Counted from the first letter of the stretch, positions 7,008 to 15,977 are shown. The stretch is 24,751 bases of DNA from an uncultured Prevotella sp. (GCA_900539625.1 UQCW01000042.1:1-24751); one strand, 5' to 3'. Numbers and translations: made by a program. Notes: a model not told the origin generated them from the letters alone.

Positions 7008-9245
7008 TTATTTCATCACCTTTCTTGTGGTGCCGTCGTTGAAGCGCACAATGTTGAGGCCCTTGGTGGGGGAGGTCAGGCGTCTGCCGCTGGTATCATA
7101 GCGCTCCACCTCGCGGCGTTCAGCGGCAGAGTGTACTCCGTTTATGCCCGTTGGGGAGAACTCCACGATGTGGTTGAAGGCATACCACTCCTCCCAACAC
7201 TGGTAATTGTACATAGATCCCTCGGGTACGTAGAGCGTGCATTGGGATTGTGTATATTCCTCAAAGGGCTTTCCTTTGATGCCTATGCCCTGTGGGTTAA
7301 GGGCGTATATGGATTTCAAAGAGTTGCACCCATAGAATGCAGCATCGCAGATGCCCTCTAAGGTCGAGGGCAACGTAATCGTGGTGAGGAGCGTGCAGCC
7401 AGTGAAGGCATAGTCGTATATGGCGGTAGTCCCTTCCTGCAAGGTAAGCGACTTTAGTCCAGTGCAGTATGAGAATGTCTTGCCTTCAATATATTGCACT
7501 CCCGATGGTATAACTATCGAGGTGAGGCTCGCGCAGCCGAAGAAAGCTCCGCTTTGTATACTTGTCAGCCCCGCAGGCAGGGTGATAGATGCCAATTTGT
7601 GACAGTTTCCAAAGGCATCATAGCCTATGCTTGTTACTCCTTGCGGTATGGGTGCCGACTCCAGTTCGTTACATTCTGCGAAGGCCTGGTTGGGGATGGC
7701 CGTCAAGCCAGTGGGCAATGCAACGGAGGTGAGGCGACATGTTGCGAAGTTCCAATCATCGGCAACAATGGTTGCACCGCTGAGGTCGAGATGCTGCAGG
7801 CGGCCGTCGTAGCGCATGTATGCGCCAGGGTCAATGTAGCCACTCATCTTCCGGATGGTGTGTATGTCGGCATCGTTGATGTTGCCAGTCACCTTCAGAT
7901 TCTGTATGCGGTATTTGCGGAAGCTGTCGAGCATATTGTGGAGCGTGCCAGCCGTCTGCACATGAACGCTCACCGGTTCTGTTATCAGGGCTTCGGGGTC
8001 AAACTCTGCGACCCTGTTCAAGTCGCCCCATCCGTCTTTTAGCCAGTATTCCTGTCGGGAACCTTGCGGTACGTACAGCGTACACTTGTTTACGTTCTCA
8101 AATGTGTTGGGGGTTATCGCTATTGGCGATGCGCCGAGCACATAGAGCGTGGTCAGCGCATTGCAGTCTTTGAACGCCTTTTCGCCGATGCTCTTTATGC
8201 CCGAAGGAATGGTGAGGTCGATGAGCTGACTGCATCCGCAGAATGCCTCGCTACCTATCTCTGTTACGTTTGAAGGGATGTCCTGTCTGACCAGAGCCGT
8301 GCATCTGTAAAATGCCTGGTCTCCTATTTTCGTTATGGTGAGCGGCATTTCTACAGAGGTGAGGCTGGTGCAGCCATAGAAAGTGTAGTCACTGATGTAT
8401 CTTATGTTCTTTGGTATGGTGACAGACGTGAGTGCGGTGCAACCGTAAAACACACTGATGCCCATGCCGTTCAGACTGTATGGCAGCTCTATGGACTTAA
8501 GACTTGTGCATTTACTGAATGCGTTGTGCCCTATTTCCTCCGTGGTGTATGGGATGTCTATCGACGTGAGGTTCGTACAGCCAGAGAGAAGTCCAGACTT
8601 TATTTCCGTGATGCCAATCGGCAATTTCATGGATTTGAGACTGCTGCATCCGAAGAAGGCTCTCAGGCCGATTTTTTGTACGCTCTCGGGAATGTTGATT
8701 GATTTCAGGGATCGGCAGAAAATGAACGCGTCATCGCCTATGGATTTGAGTTTGGCTGGGAGCACAATCTCCTCCATGTCGTATAGGTAGGCAAAGATGG
8801 CCACTGGTGTGCCTTTGTCGTTGATGTATGCCTCAGCGGAAGGCCACGGCGTTCCCTCATATTCCGATGGGTCGCGTGGGTATATACTCACCTCTTTGTT
8901 GTCGGTGTTGGTGAGGGTGGCGCCGCTGATGTCAAGATAGCGCAGGTGGCCGTCGTATTTGTGCCCTTTTGTATCATAGTAACATCCGGCCATTTCGCGT
9001 ATAAACTGTATGTCGTCTATGTTGAGCATGCCAGTGAGCCTCAGACATTCAATTTTCAGTTTCTTGTTGTTGCCGATGCGCTCGTGCAATGTGCCGGCCT
9101 CCGTTAAGCTTAGAGTGATGGTGTCGGGCTTCAGCGTCTCCGTGGTGGCTGCGTTACATACCGTGCAGCTCAGTAGCAGACACGCGAAAAGCAGTGTCAG
9201 CCACTTATTGGAGGAGGGGGTTGATTTTTTTCTCATTGGAATCAT
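7008..9245 (-). CDS. BspA-like leucine-rich repeat secreted protein, duplicated module
   Basis: A 745-residue exported protein of the LRR_5/BspA type, a family associated with adhesion in oral and gut Bacteroidales. The N-terminus is basic, followed by a hydrophobic signal segment (residues 15-32) ending near CNA-A. An LLSC lipobox-like string also occurs at 24-27, so lipidation is not excluded. The body is two copies of one module. In each copy a header (47-112 and 428-494) carries AGTLH and LDISGAT or LDLSGAT. Then come repeats of the LTSIxIPxxVxxIGxxAFxGC type (157-387 and 505-668) and a closing CTLYVPxGS...FDP/FSP segment. The last 30 residues (YDTSGRRL...KGLNIVR...) resemble a type IX secretion sorting tail. 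The ATG at 9236 is an alternative start. Confidence 0.9.
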   Translation of the reverse strand: MIPMRKKSTPSSNKWLTLLFACLLLSCTVCNAATTETLKPDTITLSLTEAGTLHERIGNNKKLKIECLRLTGMLNIDDIQFIREMAGCYYDTKGHKYDGHLRYLDISGATLTNTDNKEVSIYPRDPSEYEGTPWPSAEAYINDKGTPVAIFAYLYDMEEIVLPAKLKSIGDDAFIFCRSLKSINIPESVQKIGLRAFFGCSSLKSMKLPIGITEIKSGLLSGCTNLTSIDIPYTTEEIGHNAFSKCTSLKSIELPYSLNGMGISVFYGCTALTSVTIPKNIRYISDYTFYGCTSLTSVEMPLTITKIGDQAFYRCTALVRQDIPSNVTEIGSEAFCGCSQLIDLTIPSGIKSIGEKAFKDCNALTTLYVLGASPIAITPNTFENVNKCTLYVPQGSRQEYWLKDGWGDLNRVAEFDPEALITEPVSVHVQTAGTLHNMLDSFRKYRIQNLKVTGNINDADIHTIRKMSGYIDPGAYMRYDGRLQHLDLSGATIVADDWNFATCRLTSVALPTGLTAIPNQAFAECNELESAPIPQGVTSIGYDAFGNCHKLASITLPAGLTSIQSGAFFGCASLTSIVIPSGVQYIEGKTFSYCTGLKSLTLQEGTTAIYDYAFTGCTLLTTITLPSTLEGICDAAFYGCNSLKSIYALNPQGIGIKGKPFEEYTQSQCTLYVPEGSMYNYQCWEEWYAFNHIVEFSPTGINGVHSAAERREVERYDTSGRRLTSPTKGLNIVRFNDGTTRKVMK

Positions 9246-9324
9246 ATGAAAAAGTACTATGTTTTGTTGTCGTGTGATAGAGTAGCCTATATGCCGTGCC
9301 TGTGGTAGGCGCAGTCAAGATGTG

Positions 9325-9356
9325 CAAAATTACATATTTTAAATGTGACGTACAAA
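9325..9356 (-). promoter_or_regulatory. Promoter of the LRR protein gene
   Basis: On the minus strand, TTTG, a 20-nt spacer and TAATTTTG match the Bacteroidetes consensus exactly. The box lies about 80 nt upstream of the start codon. The rest of the 323-bp gap between the LRR gene and the next gene holds only this promoter and a terminator. Confidence 0.8.
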
Positions 9357-9486
9357 ACGTGAGAGCGTTTTGTGAAGTATGAGAGGGCGGTGTGATGATT
9401 GGGGCGGCTTTTGGAGGAATTATTAGGCCCCCTGAACAAAGTTGGGAGATTTCAGGGATTAAGACCATCTTGACTATCTGCATAAA

Positions 9487-9537
9487 ATAGAAAAAGCCAC
9501 GTGGACATGTTCTAAATGTCCACGCGGCTTTTTCTAT
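9487..9537 (-). terminator. Long terminator hairpin after the propeller protein gene
   Basis: Bases 9487-9508 pair with 9516-9537 over 22 positions with a single A-C mismatch and a short loop. A- and T-runs inside the arms make it work in either direction. It is 31 bp beyond the stop of the minus-strand gene at 9569. Confidence 0.9.
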
Positions 9538-9568
9538 GAGATGTATTCTTGTCGTTGAATACTTGGCT

Positions 9569-10720
9569 TTACTTGTTGAAGAACTTCTGGCCGTTCTGGA
9601 TGTAGATCTGGCCCTTCAGCAGGTTCTTGGTCTGGCGACCGCTGAGGTCGTAGATGGCGTTTGAAGTCTTGGCTTTGTCGGTGTTGACGTTGCTGATTGC
9701 GCTGACAACAGGCGTACCGTCGGCCACCTGAGAGATTTCTCCAGTCGTTGTGTTGTAGCAGTGAACGCCGGTTTCTGACGTTCCGATGAAGATGTATTCG
9801 CCGTAAGGGAAGAGGCAGGTGATGGCATCGCGGGGATGGTCTTCGTTGGTAACAGTGCCGGCAACAACCATGTAATCACCACTGAAACATACCAATGATT
9901 TGTTGAAGGCGTAGTAGATGTCGCCGTTGGCAGCCTGGCAGAGGCCAGTGGTGGCGCTCGTCTTGATGTTGATGTCGATGTTGGCTTCGCTGTCCTTGTT
10001 GTAGTTGACGAAGGTGCTGCCATCGTATTTGTAGAAGCCCTTGTAGTCAGTGCCAATCCATACGTTGTCGTTGGCATCGACAAACATGCTGTTCACGCCG
10101 TCGCTAGCGAAATCGCAGGCAACCGGTGTCTGCTCGCCCTTCACAGGGTCGAACTCGCCAAAGGTGGCGTTCTTTTGCTGGTCACTTCCTGCAACCCACA
10201 CAGTGCCGTTGCTGTCGAAGGCAAAGCACTTGTAGTAGATGCGGCCGAAGTTTGAAGCCGGGCAAGTGTAGTTGGTCCATTCTTTGCCGTCGAACTTGTG
10301 GAAGAAGCCATAGGCGCCAAACCATACGGTGTTGTTAGGGCCATAGGCCAAGCCTCTGGCTCTGACGTCGGCATACTGGCCGCCCTTGATGGCTCCGTTG
10401 GCTACGCTGTAGGTGGTGGTCTCCGTGCCCTTGACGTGGTTGATGGTGCTGCTCATGCCCAAATTGGCGATATACCAGAGGTCGGTCTGGTCTTTGGCGA
10501 TGATGGACGTGAGGTTGCCAACGGTTTTCATTTCCTTTGTTTCACCAACCTTGGTGTCGAAAATGAGGTAGCCTTCGTTGGTGGCTACGTAGAGGTCAGA
10601 ACCACACATGGTCATGTCCTTGACATTACACTGGTCGATTGGTGTAATCTGTGCGATAGACGCTACGTTTCCCATTGCTAAGGAAGCGAAAGTGAGTGCG
10701 AGTAATTTTTTGAAATTCAT
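9569..10720 (-). CDS. Secreted beta-propeller-like protein with sorting-like C-terminal tail
   Basis: 383 residues with a classical signal peptide (KKLLALTFASLAMGNVASIAQ-type, cleavage near residue 23). The body contains repeated blade-like units with a W-[FVI]-[GA]-[GT] core: TVWFGAYG (131-138), TVWVAGSD (173-180), NVWIGTDY (219-226) and YIFIGTSE (309-316). Two of these are followed by KFDGKEW or KYDGSTF. This resembles the two-component-regulator propeller repeat used as a sensor domain or as a free secreted propeller. There is no kinase or DNA-binding part, so a binding or structural role outside the inner membrane is more likely. The final 30 residues (YDLSGRQ...KGQIYIQNG...) match the tail of the LRR protein next door and suggest the same secretion or anchoring route. 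The partner or ligand is unknown. Confidence 0.83.
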   Translation of the reverse strand: MNFKKLLALTFASLAMGNVASIAQITPIDQCNVKDMTMCGSDLYVATNEGYLIFDTKVGETKEMKTVGNLTSIIAKDQTDLWYIANLGMSSTINHVKGTETTTYSVANGAIKGGQYADVRARGLAYGPNNTVWFGAYGFFHKFDGKEWTNYTCPASNFGRIYYKCFAFDSNGTVWVAGSDQQKNATFGEFDPVKGEQTPVACDFASDGVNSMFVDANDNVWIGTDYKGFYKYDGSTFVNYNKDSEANIDINIKTSATTGLCQAANGDIYYAFNKSLVCFSGDYMVVAGTVTNEDHPRDAITCLFPYGEYIFIGTSETGVHCYNTTTGEISQVADGTPVVSAISNVNTDKAKTSNAIYDLSGRQTKNLLKGQIYIQNGQKFFNK

Positions 10721-10754
10721 AGGCTGAATATTTTATTGATTGTGAGATTTGTCG

Positions 10755-10762
10755 CAAAATTA
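10755..10762 (-). promoter_or_regulatory. -7 box of the propeller protein gene
   Basis: TAATTTTG on the minus strand is an exact TAnnTTTG match 35 nt before the start codon. No good -33 element is visible at the normal spacing. Confidence 0.5.
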
Positions 10763-10872
10763 CGAAATAATCTTAGTCCAAGAAATATTTGCGCTGGGTT
10801 TTTAAGCTGCAAACGTATTTTGTCTCTATCTGTCACTTTCCGAGAGGAAAACAAGACGTTTTGCTAATAAAT

Positions 10873-10909
10873 AAGCGCCAAACCGAATCAATATGTCGGT
10901 TTGGCGCTT
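10873..10909 (-). terminator. Terminator of the DPP-IV-like peptidase gene
   Basis: A perfect 14-bp inverted repeat (10873-10886 with 10896-10909) has a 9-nt loop. It is 16 bp beyond the stop codon, with TTATTTATT following on the minus strand. Confidence 0.8.
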
Positions 10910-10924
10910 GAATTTATAGGGGAA

Positions 10925-13108
10925 TTATTTCAGATAATCATCGAAATAGCGGGTGATGCGTTCGTGGAGGTGCACCATGTCGTGTCCCATCATATTGTGT
11001 CCGTCGCCCGGGTAAACGAAGTAGTCGGGCTGTGTGCCTACGTCTTCACACTTGCGGAGGAAGGAGAGGCTGTGTTGGAGCACGCAAGTCGGGTCGTTGT
11101 AGCCCACGATAATCTGCAGGCGTCCCTTGAGGTTTTTGGCCTTGTTGAGCAGGTTGCTGCTTTCATAGCCTTCGGGGTTTTCCTGCGGCGTGTCCATGTA
11201 GCGTTCGCCATACATGACCTCATAGAATTTCCAGTCGATCACTGGGCCGCCTGCCACGCCCACTTTGAAGACGTCGGGGTAGGAACACATCAGGTTGGTC
11301 GTCATGAATCCGCCGAACGACCAGCCGTGAACGCCAAGGCGGTTGGCATCAACGTAAGGCAGTGACTTGAGGAACTTCACGCCCTCCATCTGGTCTTGCA
11401 TTTCGACGTCGCCAAGGTGGCGGTGGGTACAGCTTTCAAATTCGAAGCCGCGATATTGCGAACCACGGTTGTCCACCACGAAGACGATGTAGCCACGCTG
11501 CGCCATATAGATTTCCCAAGGGCGTGAGGCATAGTTCCAGCGGTTTTCAACGTTGTTGGCGTGCGGGCCGCCGTAAACGTAAACCACTGTTGGGTATTTC
11601 TTCGAGGCATCGAAACCAACGGGGAGCACGAGGCGGTAGTAGAGCGGCGTTTTGCCGTCGGCAGCAAGGATGGTGCCACCCTTTATTTCAGGCACGTTGT
11701 AGCTCTTCCAGGGTGAGTCGTATTTCTTGAAATTCGTCACCACCACTTTTCCGCTATTCTTCGCTGTTCCGACGAGGTCGATGTGGCGGAACGTGTCGTG
11801 GCTCGACCACGTGTCGTAAATCCATTTGCCTGAAGCAGAGAGCGAACCGTTGTGAACGCCGAGTCCGTTGTCGAGCAGTTCCATGCGAGCATCTTTGACG
11901 CTGACGCTCCAATGAGTGTGGTCGATGTCTCCCGTTTTGTTGCAGTTGAAAATCACGCTCTGCGTCTTGGTGTTGAATCCCATCAGGTCAATCACTTCAA
12001 AACGTCCCTTCGTGAGCTGCTTCAGCATTTTGCCCGTAGCGTCGAAGAGATAGAGGTGGTTCCATCCGTCGCGGCGCGACTGCATGATGAATTTTGAGTC
12101 GTCCCACGGCAAAAACACAATGGGGTGCATCGGTTCCACGTAGCGCTTGTTCTCCTCCGTGTAGAGCACACCTTTGCGGGCTCCCGTCTGTGCGTCATAC
12201 GCCACGAGCTCAGCCTTGTCCTGCGTGCGTGGAAGTTCAAACATATAGATAGTCTTTTCGTCGGGACTCCATGCGATGTTGGTGAAATAGCGGTCGGTGG
12301 GGTCGCCGGCTTGCAGGAACACCGTCTTGTCGGTGGCTGGGTTAAACACGCCGACAGTCACCTTGTGGCTCGTCATGCCGGCCATCGGGTATTTCTCTGG
12401 TGCAAGTTGCGCCACGCGGTGTGCGATGTCCACCATCGGATAGTCGGTCACCATCGTCTGGTCCATGCGGTAAAACGCCAGCAGGTTGCCTTTGGGGCTC
12501 CAGAACGTACCTTTCGAAATGCCAAACTCATCGCGGTGGACGCTCATGCCATATTGCAGTTCGCGTGTGCCGTCGGTGGTCACCTGATGGCGTTTGCCGT
12601 CGGCCGTTGTCACGAAGAGGTTCCAGTCTTTCACGTAAGCCTCACTGCGGCTTCCGCTGTTGTAGTCGCGTGCCTGCACACCGCTTTCGCGCGGTGCTGT
12701 CCACTCAGTCTTCTTCGTCTTCCAGTTGTAGAGCACGTTGGCATTCTTTGTGGTCAGGAAGGCTAAAGTCTTTCCTGCGTAGGGGAAAGTGGCGTAGGCG
12801 AGGTTGTACACCTTGCCCACTTTGGCCGTATCGATAGCGGCGTTGACCTCTTCAACAGTGAAGAGCACGCGTTGCTTCTTTTGCTGTTGTCCTTTCTCGT
12901 CAAACAGCGTACAAACCTTGTCAACTTTCGTTTCGAGGAGACAGTCGCCCCACCAAGCCGTGAAAGGGCTTGACGGCATGATGTTCCAATAGTTGTTTCC
13001 GCCCCACATGAGGTCTTCGAGCGTGAAGCTCTTCTTGTCTTGTGCCATGGCGTTGAACGGCAGCAGGCACAATGCGGCCACAGCTGCCATGATTATTTTT
13101 TTAAACAT
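10925..13108 (-). CDS. Secreted dipeptidyl peptidase IV family serine peptidase (S9B)
   Basis: Expected to remove Xaa-Pro or Xaa-Ala dipeptides from the N-terminus of peptides in the periplasm or at the surface, part of peptide feeding in proteolytic Bacteroidales. I use the ATG at 13108 (727 aa, MFKKIIMAAVAALCLLPF). It begins directly with a signal peptide, whereas the frame's first ATG at 13138 adds ten residues in front. An N-terminal eight-bladed propeller region precedes the C-terminal alpha/beta hydrolase domain. The catalytic triad is Ser597 in GWSFGG, Asp672 in GYNDPT and His704 in GDGHNM. The oxyanion-side VYGGP motif is present near residue 525. Length matches P. gingivalis DPP-IV. 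Substrate preference within the S9B/C group is not certain. Confidence 0.93.
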   Translation of the reverse strand: MFKKIIMAAVAALCLLPFNAMAQDKKSFTLEDLMWGGNNYWNIMPSSPFTAWWGDCLLETKVDKVCTLFDEKGQQQKKQRVLFTVEEVNAAIDTAKVGKVYNLAYATFPYAGKTLAFLTTKNANVLYNWKTKKTEWTAPRESGVQARDYNSGSRSEAYVKDWNLFVTTADGKRHQVTTDGTRELQYGMSVHRDEFGISKGTFWSPKGNLLAFYRMDQTMVTDYPMVDIAHRVAQLAPEKYPMAGMTSHKVTVGVFNPATDKTVFLQAGDPTDRYFTNIAWSPDEKTIYMFELPRTQDKAELVAYDAQTGARKGVLYTEENKRYVEPMHPIVFLPWDDSKFIMQSRRDGWNHLYLFDATGKMLKQLTKGRFEVIDLMGFNTKTQSVIFNCNKTGDIDHTHWSVSVKDARMELLDNGLGVHNGSLSASGKWIYDTWSSHDTFRHIDLVGTAKNSGKVVVTNFKKYDSPWKSYNVPEIKGGTILAADGKTPLYYRLVLPVGFDASKKYPTVVYVYGGPHANNVENRWNYASRPWEIYMAQRGYIVFVVDNRGSQYRGFEFESCTHRHLGDVEMQDQMEGVKFLKSLPYVDANRLGVHGWSFGGFMTTNLMCSYPDVFKVGVAGGPVIDWKFYEVMYGERYMDTPQENPEGYESSNLLNKAKNLKGRLQIIVGYNDPTCVLQHSLSFLRKCEDVGTQPDYFVYPGDGHNMMGHDMVHLHERITRYFDDYLK

Positions 13109-13146
13109 GTCGGTTTTGGTGATAATGTGTAATTGCAATCACACAT

Positions 13147-13186
13147 TATAAATAGGTAGCCAAAACATTTTGGCCACCTATTTATA
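13147..13186 (-). terminator. Terminator of the rlmL-like gene
   Basis: Bases 13147-13165 pair with 13168-13186 around a CA centre, with a single mismatch. The arms are rich in A and T. It lies 36 bp beyond the methyltransferase stop and before the peptidase start. Confidence 0.75.
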
Positions 13187-13221
13187 TATTAAACATTAAT
13201 CCTTCGGTCCTAAAGCATTAC

Positions 13222-14820
13222 TTAGTCGCGGTCTTCTCTGCGTGGGAACGGCTTGCGTCCGCCATCGAATTTGCGCTTGCCGCCAAACTTGCGGTCGCCG
13301 TCGAAATCCCGTTCGCCGTCGAATTTGCGTTCTCTGTCAAATTTGCGTTCCTTGCTGAACTTGCGTCCGCCGTCAAACTTGCGGTCGCCGCCGCGTTTGC
13401 CGCCAAATTTGCGGTCGCCATCTTGGAAATCGCGGCGTTCGCCCTGCCGACGTGCCGGACGTTCATCGCGCTCCTTGAAGTTGCGGCTGCGTTCAAACTG
13501 GCGGTGCTTGCTGCGCAAGATGGCATATTCTGGTGGCAGGTCATCCTCTTCTTCTCTGTTGGCGCGTGGGTCGCCATCCGCATATCGGTTGTTGAAGTCA
13601 CCTCTGTTTTGCTTGAAGCGTTTCTTTTCGCCCATGCGTCGGCGCTCCTCGTCGGTCTTCACTTCGCCGCCGCTGGCGCGGAAGTCATCCAGTTTGCCGC
13701 TGAAAAGCTGGTATTTGCGCAGTTCGCAGTCGAGCGAACCATTGTAGAGCGGAATTTTGATGCTCGGCTTCAGTCCGATTTCGTCGAAACATTCCTGCTT
13801 GTAGCTAATCACCCATGCCTCTCCGCCTTGGAATTCGTGTTTCAGGCGTTCTCCGAGCGTGTAATAGATGTTTAGGATGTCGGGCGGCGTCAAGCGTTCG
13901 CCATAAGGCGGGTTGGTGATGATGATGGCCGGGTTTTCTGGTTTGACGAACTTGCGGATGTCGCGCTGCTCGATGCTGACGATGTCGGCCACGCCGGCGC
14001 TTTTCGCGTTGTTGCGTGCCGCTTCAACGGCGTGCATGTTCAAGTCGTAGCCCAAGATGCGGTGTGCAAACTCCCTTTCTGCCGAGTCATCGTTGTAGAT
14101 GGCGTCGAAGAGGTTGCTGTCGAAGTCTTTCCATTTCTCGAAACCGAAACTCTTGCGGAATACGCCCGGATAGATGTTACGTGCCATGAGTGCCGCCTCG
14201 ATCAAAATCGTTCCAGAACCGCAGAAGGGGTCAATGAAATCGCTGTCGGCCTTCCATCCCGAGAGCTTGATGAGGCCAGCCGCCAGCACCTCGTTGATGG
14301 GCGCGTCGACAGAGGCCACGCGGTAGCCTCTCAGGTGCAGACTCTCGCCCGACGAGTCGAGAGAGAGCGTGCATTTGTCTTCAGCGATGTGCACGTTGAG
14401 CTTGATGTCGGGGTTGGTGATGCGGATGTTGGGGCGCTTGCCCGTTTTCTCGCGGAAATAGTCGACGATGGCATCCTTCACCTTGTAGGCCACAAACTTC
14501 GAGTGGCGGAATTCCTGCGAATAAACCACCGAATCGACAGAGAACGTCGTGTCGATGTCCAGATAATCGCTCCAGTTGATGGCCCTCACGGCGTTGTAGA
14601 CGTCGTCGGCATCCTTGGCCGTGAAATGTTTGATGGGCTTGAGGATACGCACGGCAGTGCGCAGGCAGAAGTTAGCGCGGTACATCATTTCCTTGTCACC
14701 GCTGAACGACACCATGCGGCGGCCGATTTGCACATCGTTGGCGCCGAGTTCCGTCAGTTCCTGTGCCAGCACTTCCTCTAAACCTTGGAATGTCTTGGCA
14801 ATGAGTTCGAATTGTTCCAT
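13222..14820 (-). CDS. rlmL: RlmL-type THUMP domain 23S rRNA methyltransferase with extended charged tail
   Basis: A SAM-dependent N2-guanine methyltransferase of the YcbY/RlmL family, presumed to act on G2445 of 23S rRNA during ribosome assembly. An N-terminal ferredoxin-like/THUMP region covers roughly residues 1-160. SAM motif I is DPFCGSGT at 197-204 and the catalytic NPPYGERL is at 303-310. The enzyme core ends near residue 385. It matches only the RlmL half of the E. coli fusion; the RlmK half is absent, as is usual in Bacteroidetes. Residues 388-532 are an unusual low-complexity tail of Arg, Lys, Asp, Gly and Phe. Its last 75 residues repeat a (R/E)-K-F-(D/G)-G-(x)-R unit about nine times. 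The tail is probably disordered and RNA-binding. The DNA repeats create spurious ORFs on the other strand. Confidence 0.92.
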   Translation of the reverse strand: MEQFELIAKTFQGLEEVLAQELTELGANDVQIGRRMVSFSGDKEMMYRANFCLRTAVRILKPIKHFTAKDADDVYNAVRAINWSDYLDIDTTFSVDSVVYSQEFRHSKFVAYKVKDAIVDYFREKTGKRPNIRITNPDIKLNVHIAEDKCTLSLDSSGESLHLRGYRVASVDAPINEVLAAGLIKLSGWKADSDFIDPFCGSGTILIEAALMARNIYPGVFRKSFGFEKWKDFDSNLFDAIYNDDSAEREFAHRILGYDLNMHAVEAARNNAKSAGVADIVSIEQRDIRKFVKPENPAIIITNPPYGERLTPPDILNIYYTLGERLKHEFQGGEAWVISYKQECFDEIGLKPSIKIPLYNGSLDCELRKYQLFSGKLDDFRASGGEVKTDEERRRMGEKKRFKQNRGDFNNRYADGDPRANREEEDDLPPEYAILRSKHRQFERSRNFKERDERPARRQGERRDFQDGDRKFGGKRGGDRKFDGGRKFSKERKFDRERKFDGERDFDGDRKFGGKRKFDGGRKPFPRREDRD

Positions 14821-14947
14821 TGTTGTTTGCTCAAACCATCGGGGCGCTCACGGTTCCGGCGGCAGCCAAGCAGTAAAGCCTTGATGGTTTTGGATGTTCT
14901 ATGATATGATTGTTTGAAATTTCAGTTGAGTGAGAGAGGTGCGTCGG

Positions 14948-15841
14948 CTATCTTCCGTTCGTCACCTGGCTGCCCGCTTCTACGTTGTGCGTGATCCACA
15001 CGTTGGCGCCGATGACCGCGCCCTTTCCAATCGTGATGCGTCCGAGGATGGTTGCGTTGGAATAGATGATCACGTCGTCGTGGATGATGGGGTGTCGCGG
15101 GTTGTTTTTGATGGGGTTGCCGTCTTCGTCGAGCGGAAAACTCTTCGCGCCGAGCGTTACGCCCTGATAGAGTTTCACGTTTTTGCCGATGATACACGTA
15201 GCCCCCACCACGATGCCCGTTCCGTGGTCGATGGTGAAATGCGATCCGATTTCAGCTCCCGGATGGATGTCAATGCCCGTTTCGCTGTGTGCGATTTCGG
15301 TGATGATGCGTGGGATGAGCGGAACGCCGAGGCGGAAAAGCTCGTGGGCCACGCGGTAGCACGTCAGTGCCTTGATGGCGGGATAGCAACTGATCACTTC
15401 CCCATAGCTCTGTGCGGCGGGGTCGCCGAGATAGGCCGCTTCTACGTCAGTGGCGAGCGTTTTCCTAATTTCTGGCAGGCGGCTCACGAAGAGCGCCGCC
15501 AGGGTCGAGGCATGTTCGCGGTGGTCGCCATAGCATCCCGAACCGTCTTGTCGTGAAAAACACAATCCTGCCTCAATCTGTCCTGTGAGCAGCGCGAAAA
15601 GCCGCTCCACTTCCATGCCGATGTGATACTTCACCGTCACGTTGTTGAGCGCCGAGCGTCCGTAATATCCAGGAAAGAGCACAGCGCGGCAGAGGCTGAT
15701 GATTTCCTCGAGAATCGGTGTCGAGGGCAGCGGGTCGCCGTGTCGGTGCTGATGGAAGAGGCCCTTCATGTCGTGCATGTCAGAGAGCGCTTCCACGGCG
15801 CCAACCAGCAGTTTGTTGTTATTGTCGTTGGTGTGGTCCAT
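14948..15841 (-). CDS. cysE: Serine O-acetyltransferase
   Basis: It makes O-acetylserine from serine and acetyl-CoA, the committed step of cysteine synthesis. The alpha-helical N-terminal domain has FPGYYGRSA near residue 56. The left-handed beta-helix starts about residue 187, with IDIHPGAEIG (190-199, catalytic His193), TIDHGTGIVVG and KLYQGVTLGA (223-232). The ATG at 15841 gives 297 aa and a family-like N-terminus. The frame is open to 15928, but the extra 29 residues are proline/lysine-rich and unlike the family. The protein ends abruptly in VTNGR, shortly after the last hexapeptide turn. It lacks the C-terminal tail ending in Ile that binds O-acetylserine sulfhydrylase in enterobacteria. 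Confidence 0.93.
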   Translation of the reverse strand: MDHTNDNNNKLLVGAVEALSDMHDMKGLFHQHRHGDPLPSTPILEEIISLCRAVLFPGYYGRSALNNVTVKYHIGMEVERLFALLTGQIEAGLCFSRQDGSGCYGDHREHASTLAALFVSRLPEIRKTLATDVEAAYLGDPAAQSYGEVISCYPAIKALTCYRVAHELFRLGVPLIPRIITEIAHSETGIDIHPGAEIGSHFTIDHGTGIVVGATCIIGKNVKLYQGVTLGAKSFPLDEDGNPIKNNPRHPIIHDDVIIYSNATILGRITIGKGAVIGANVWITHNVEAGSQVTNGR

Positions 15842-15977
15842 GATGCATGCTTTCTTTTTCTCCTCCTCTTTGCCTATGACGGTTCCAGTTGGGGCTGTCG
15901 GCTGGGGGATGATAGTCGGGGGCATCAAAACAAGCAGAGATCTGCCCCTTGGAAGCGCCCCTTCTCATTAATACAAG

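Noticed and set aside
12125..12766. 213-residue plus-strand frame
   Set aside because: Antisense to the DPP-IV-like peptidase.
13253..13875. Plus-strand Pro/Ser/Leu/Arg repeat frames of 150-164 residues
   Set aside because: They mirror the repetitive charged tail of the RlmL-like gene on the other strand; the repetition comes from that gene.
14032..14781. 249-residue plus-strand frame
   Set aside because: Shadow of the methyltransferase core, which carries SAM and NPPY motifs in the other strand.
15842..15928. N-terminal extension of serine acetyltransferase from the ATG at 15928
   Set aside because: The 29 extra residues are Pro/Thr/Lys-rich and unlike the family, whose N-terminus fits the ATG at 15841.
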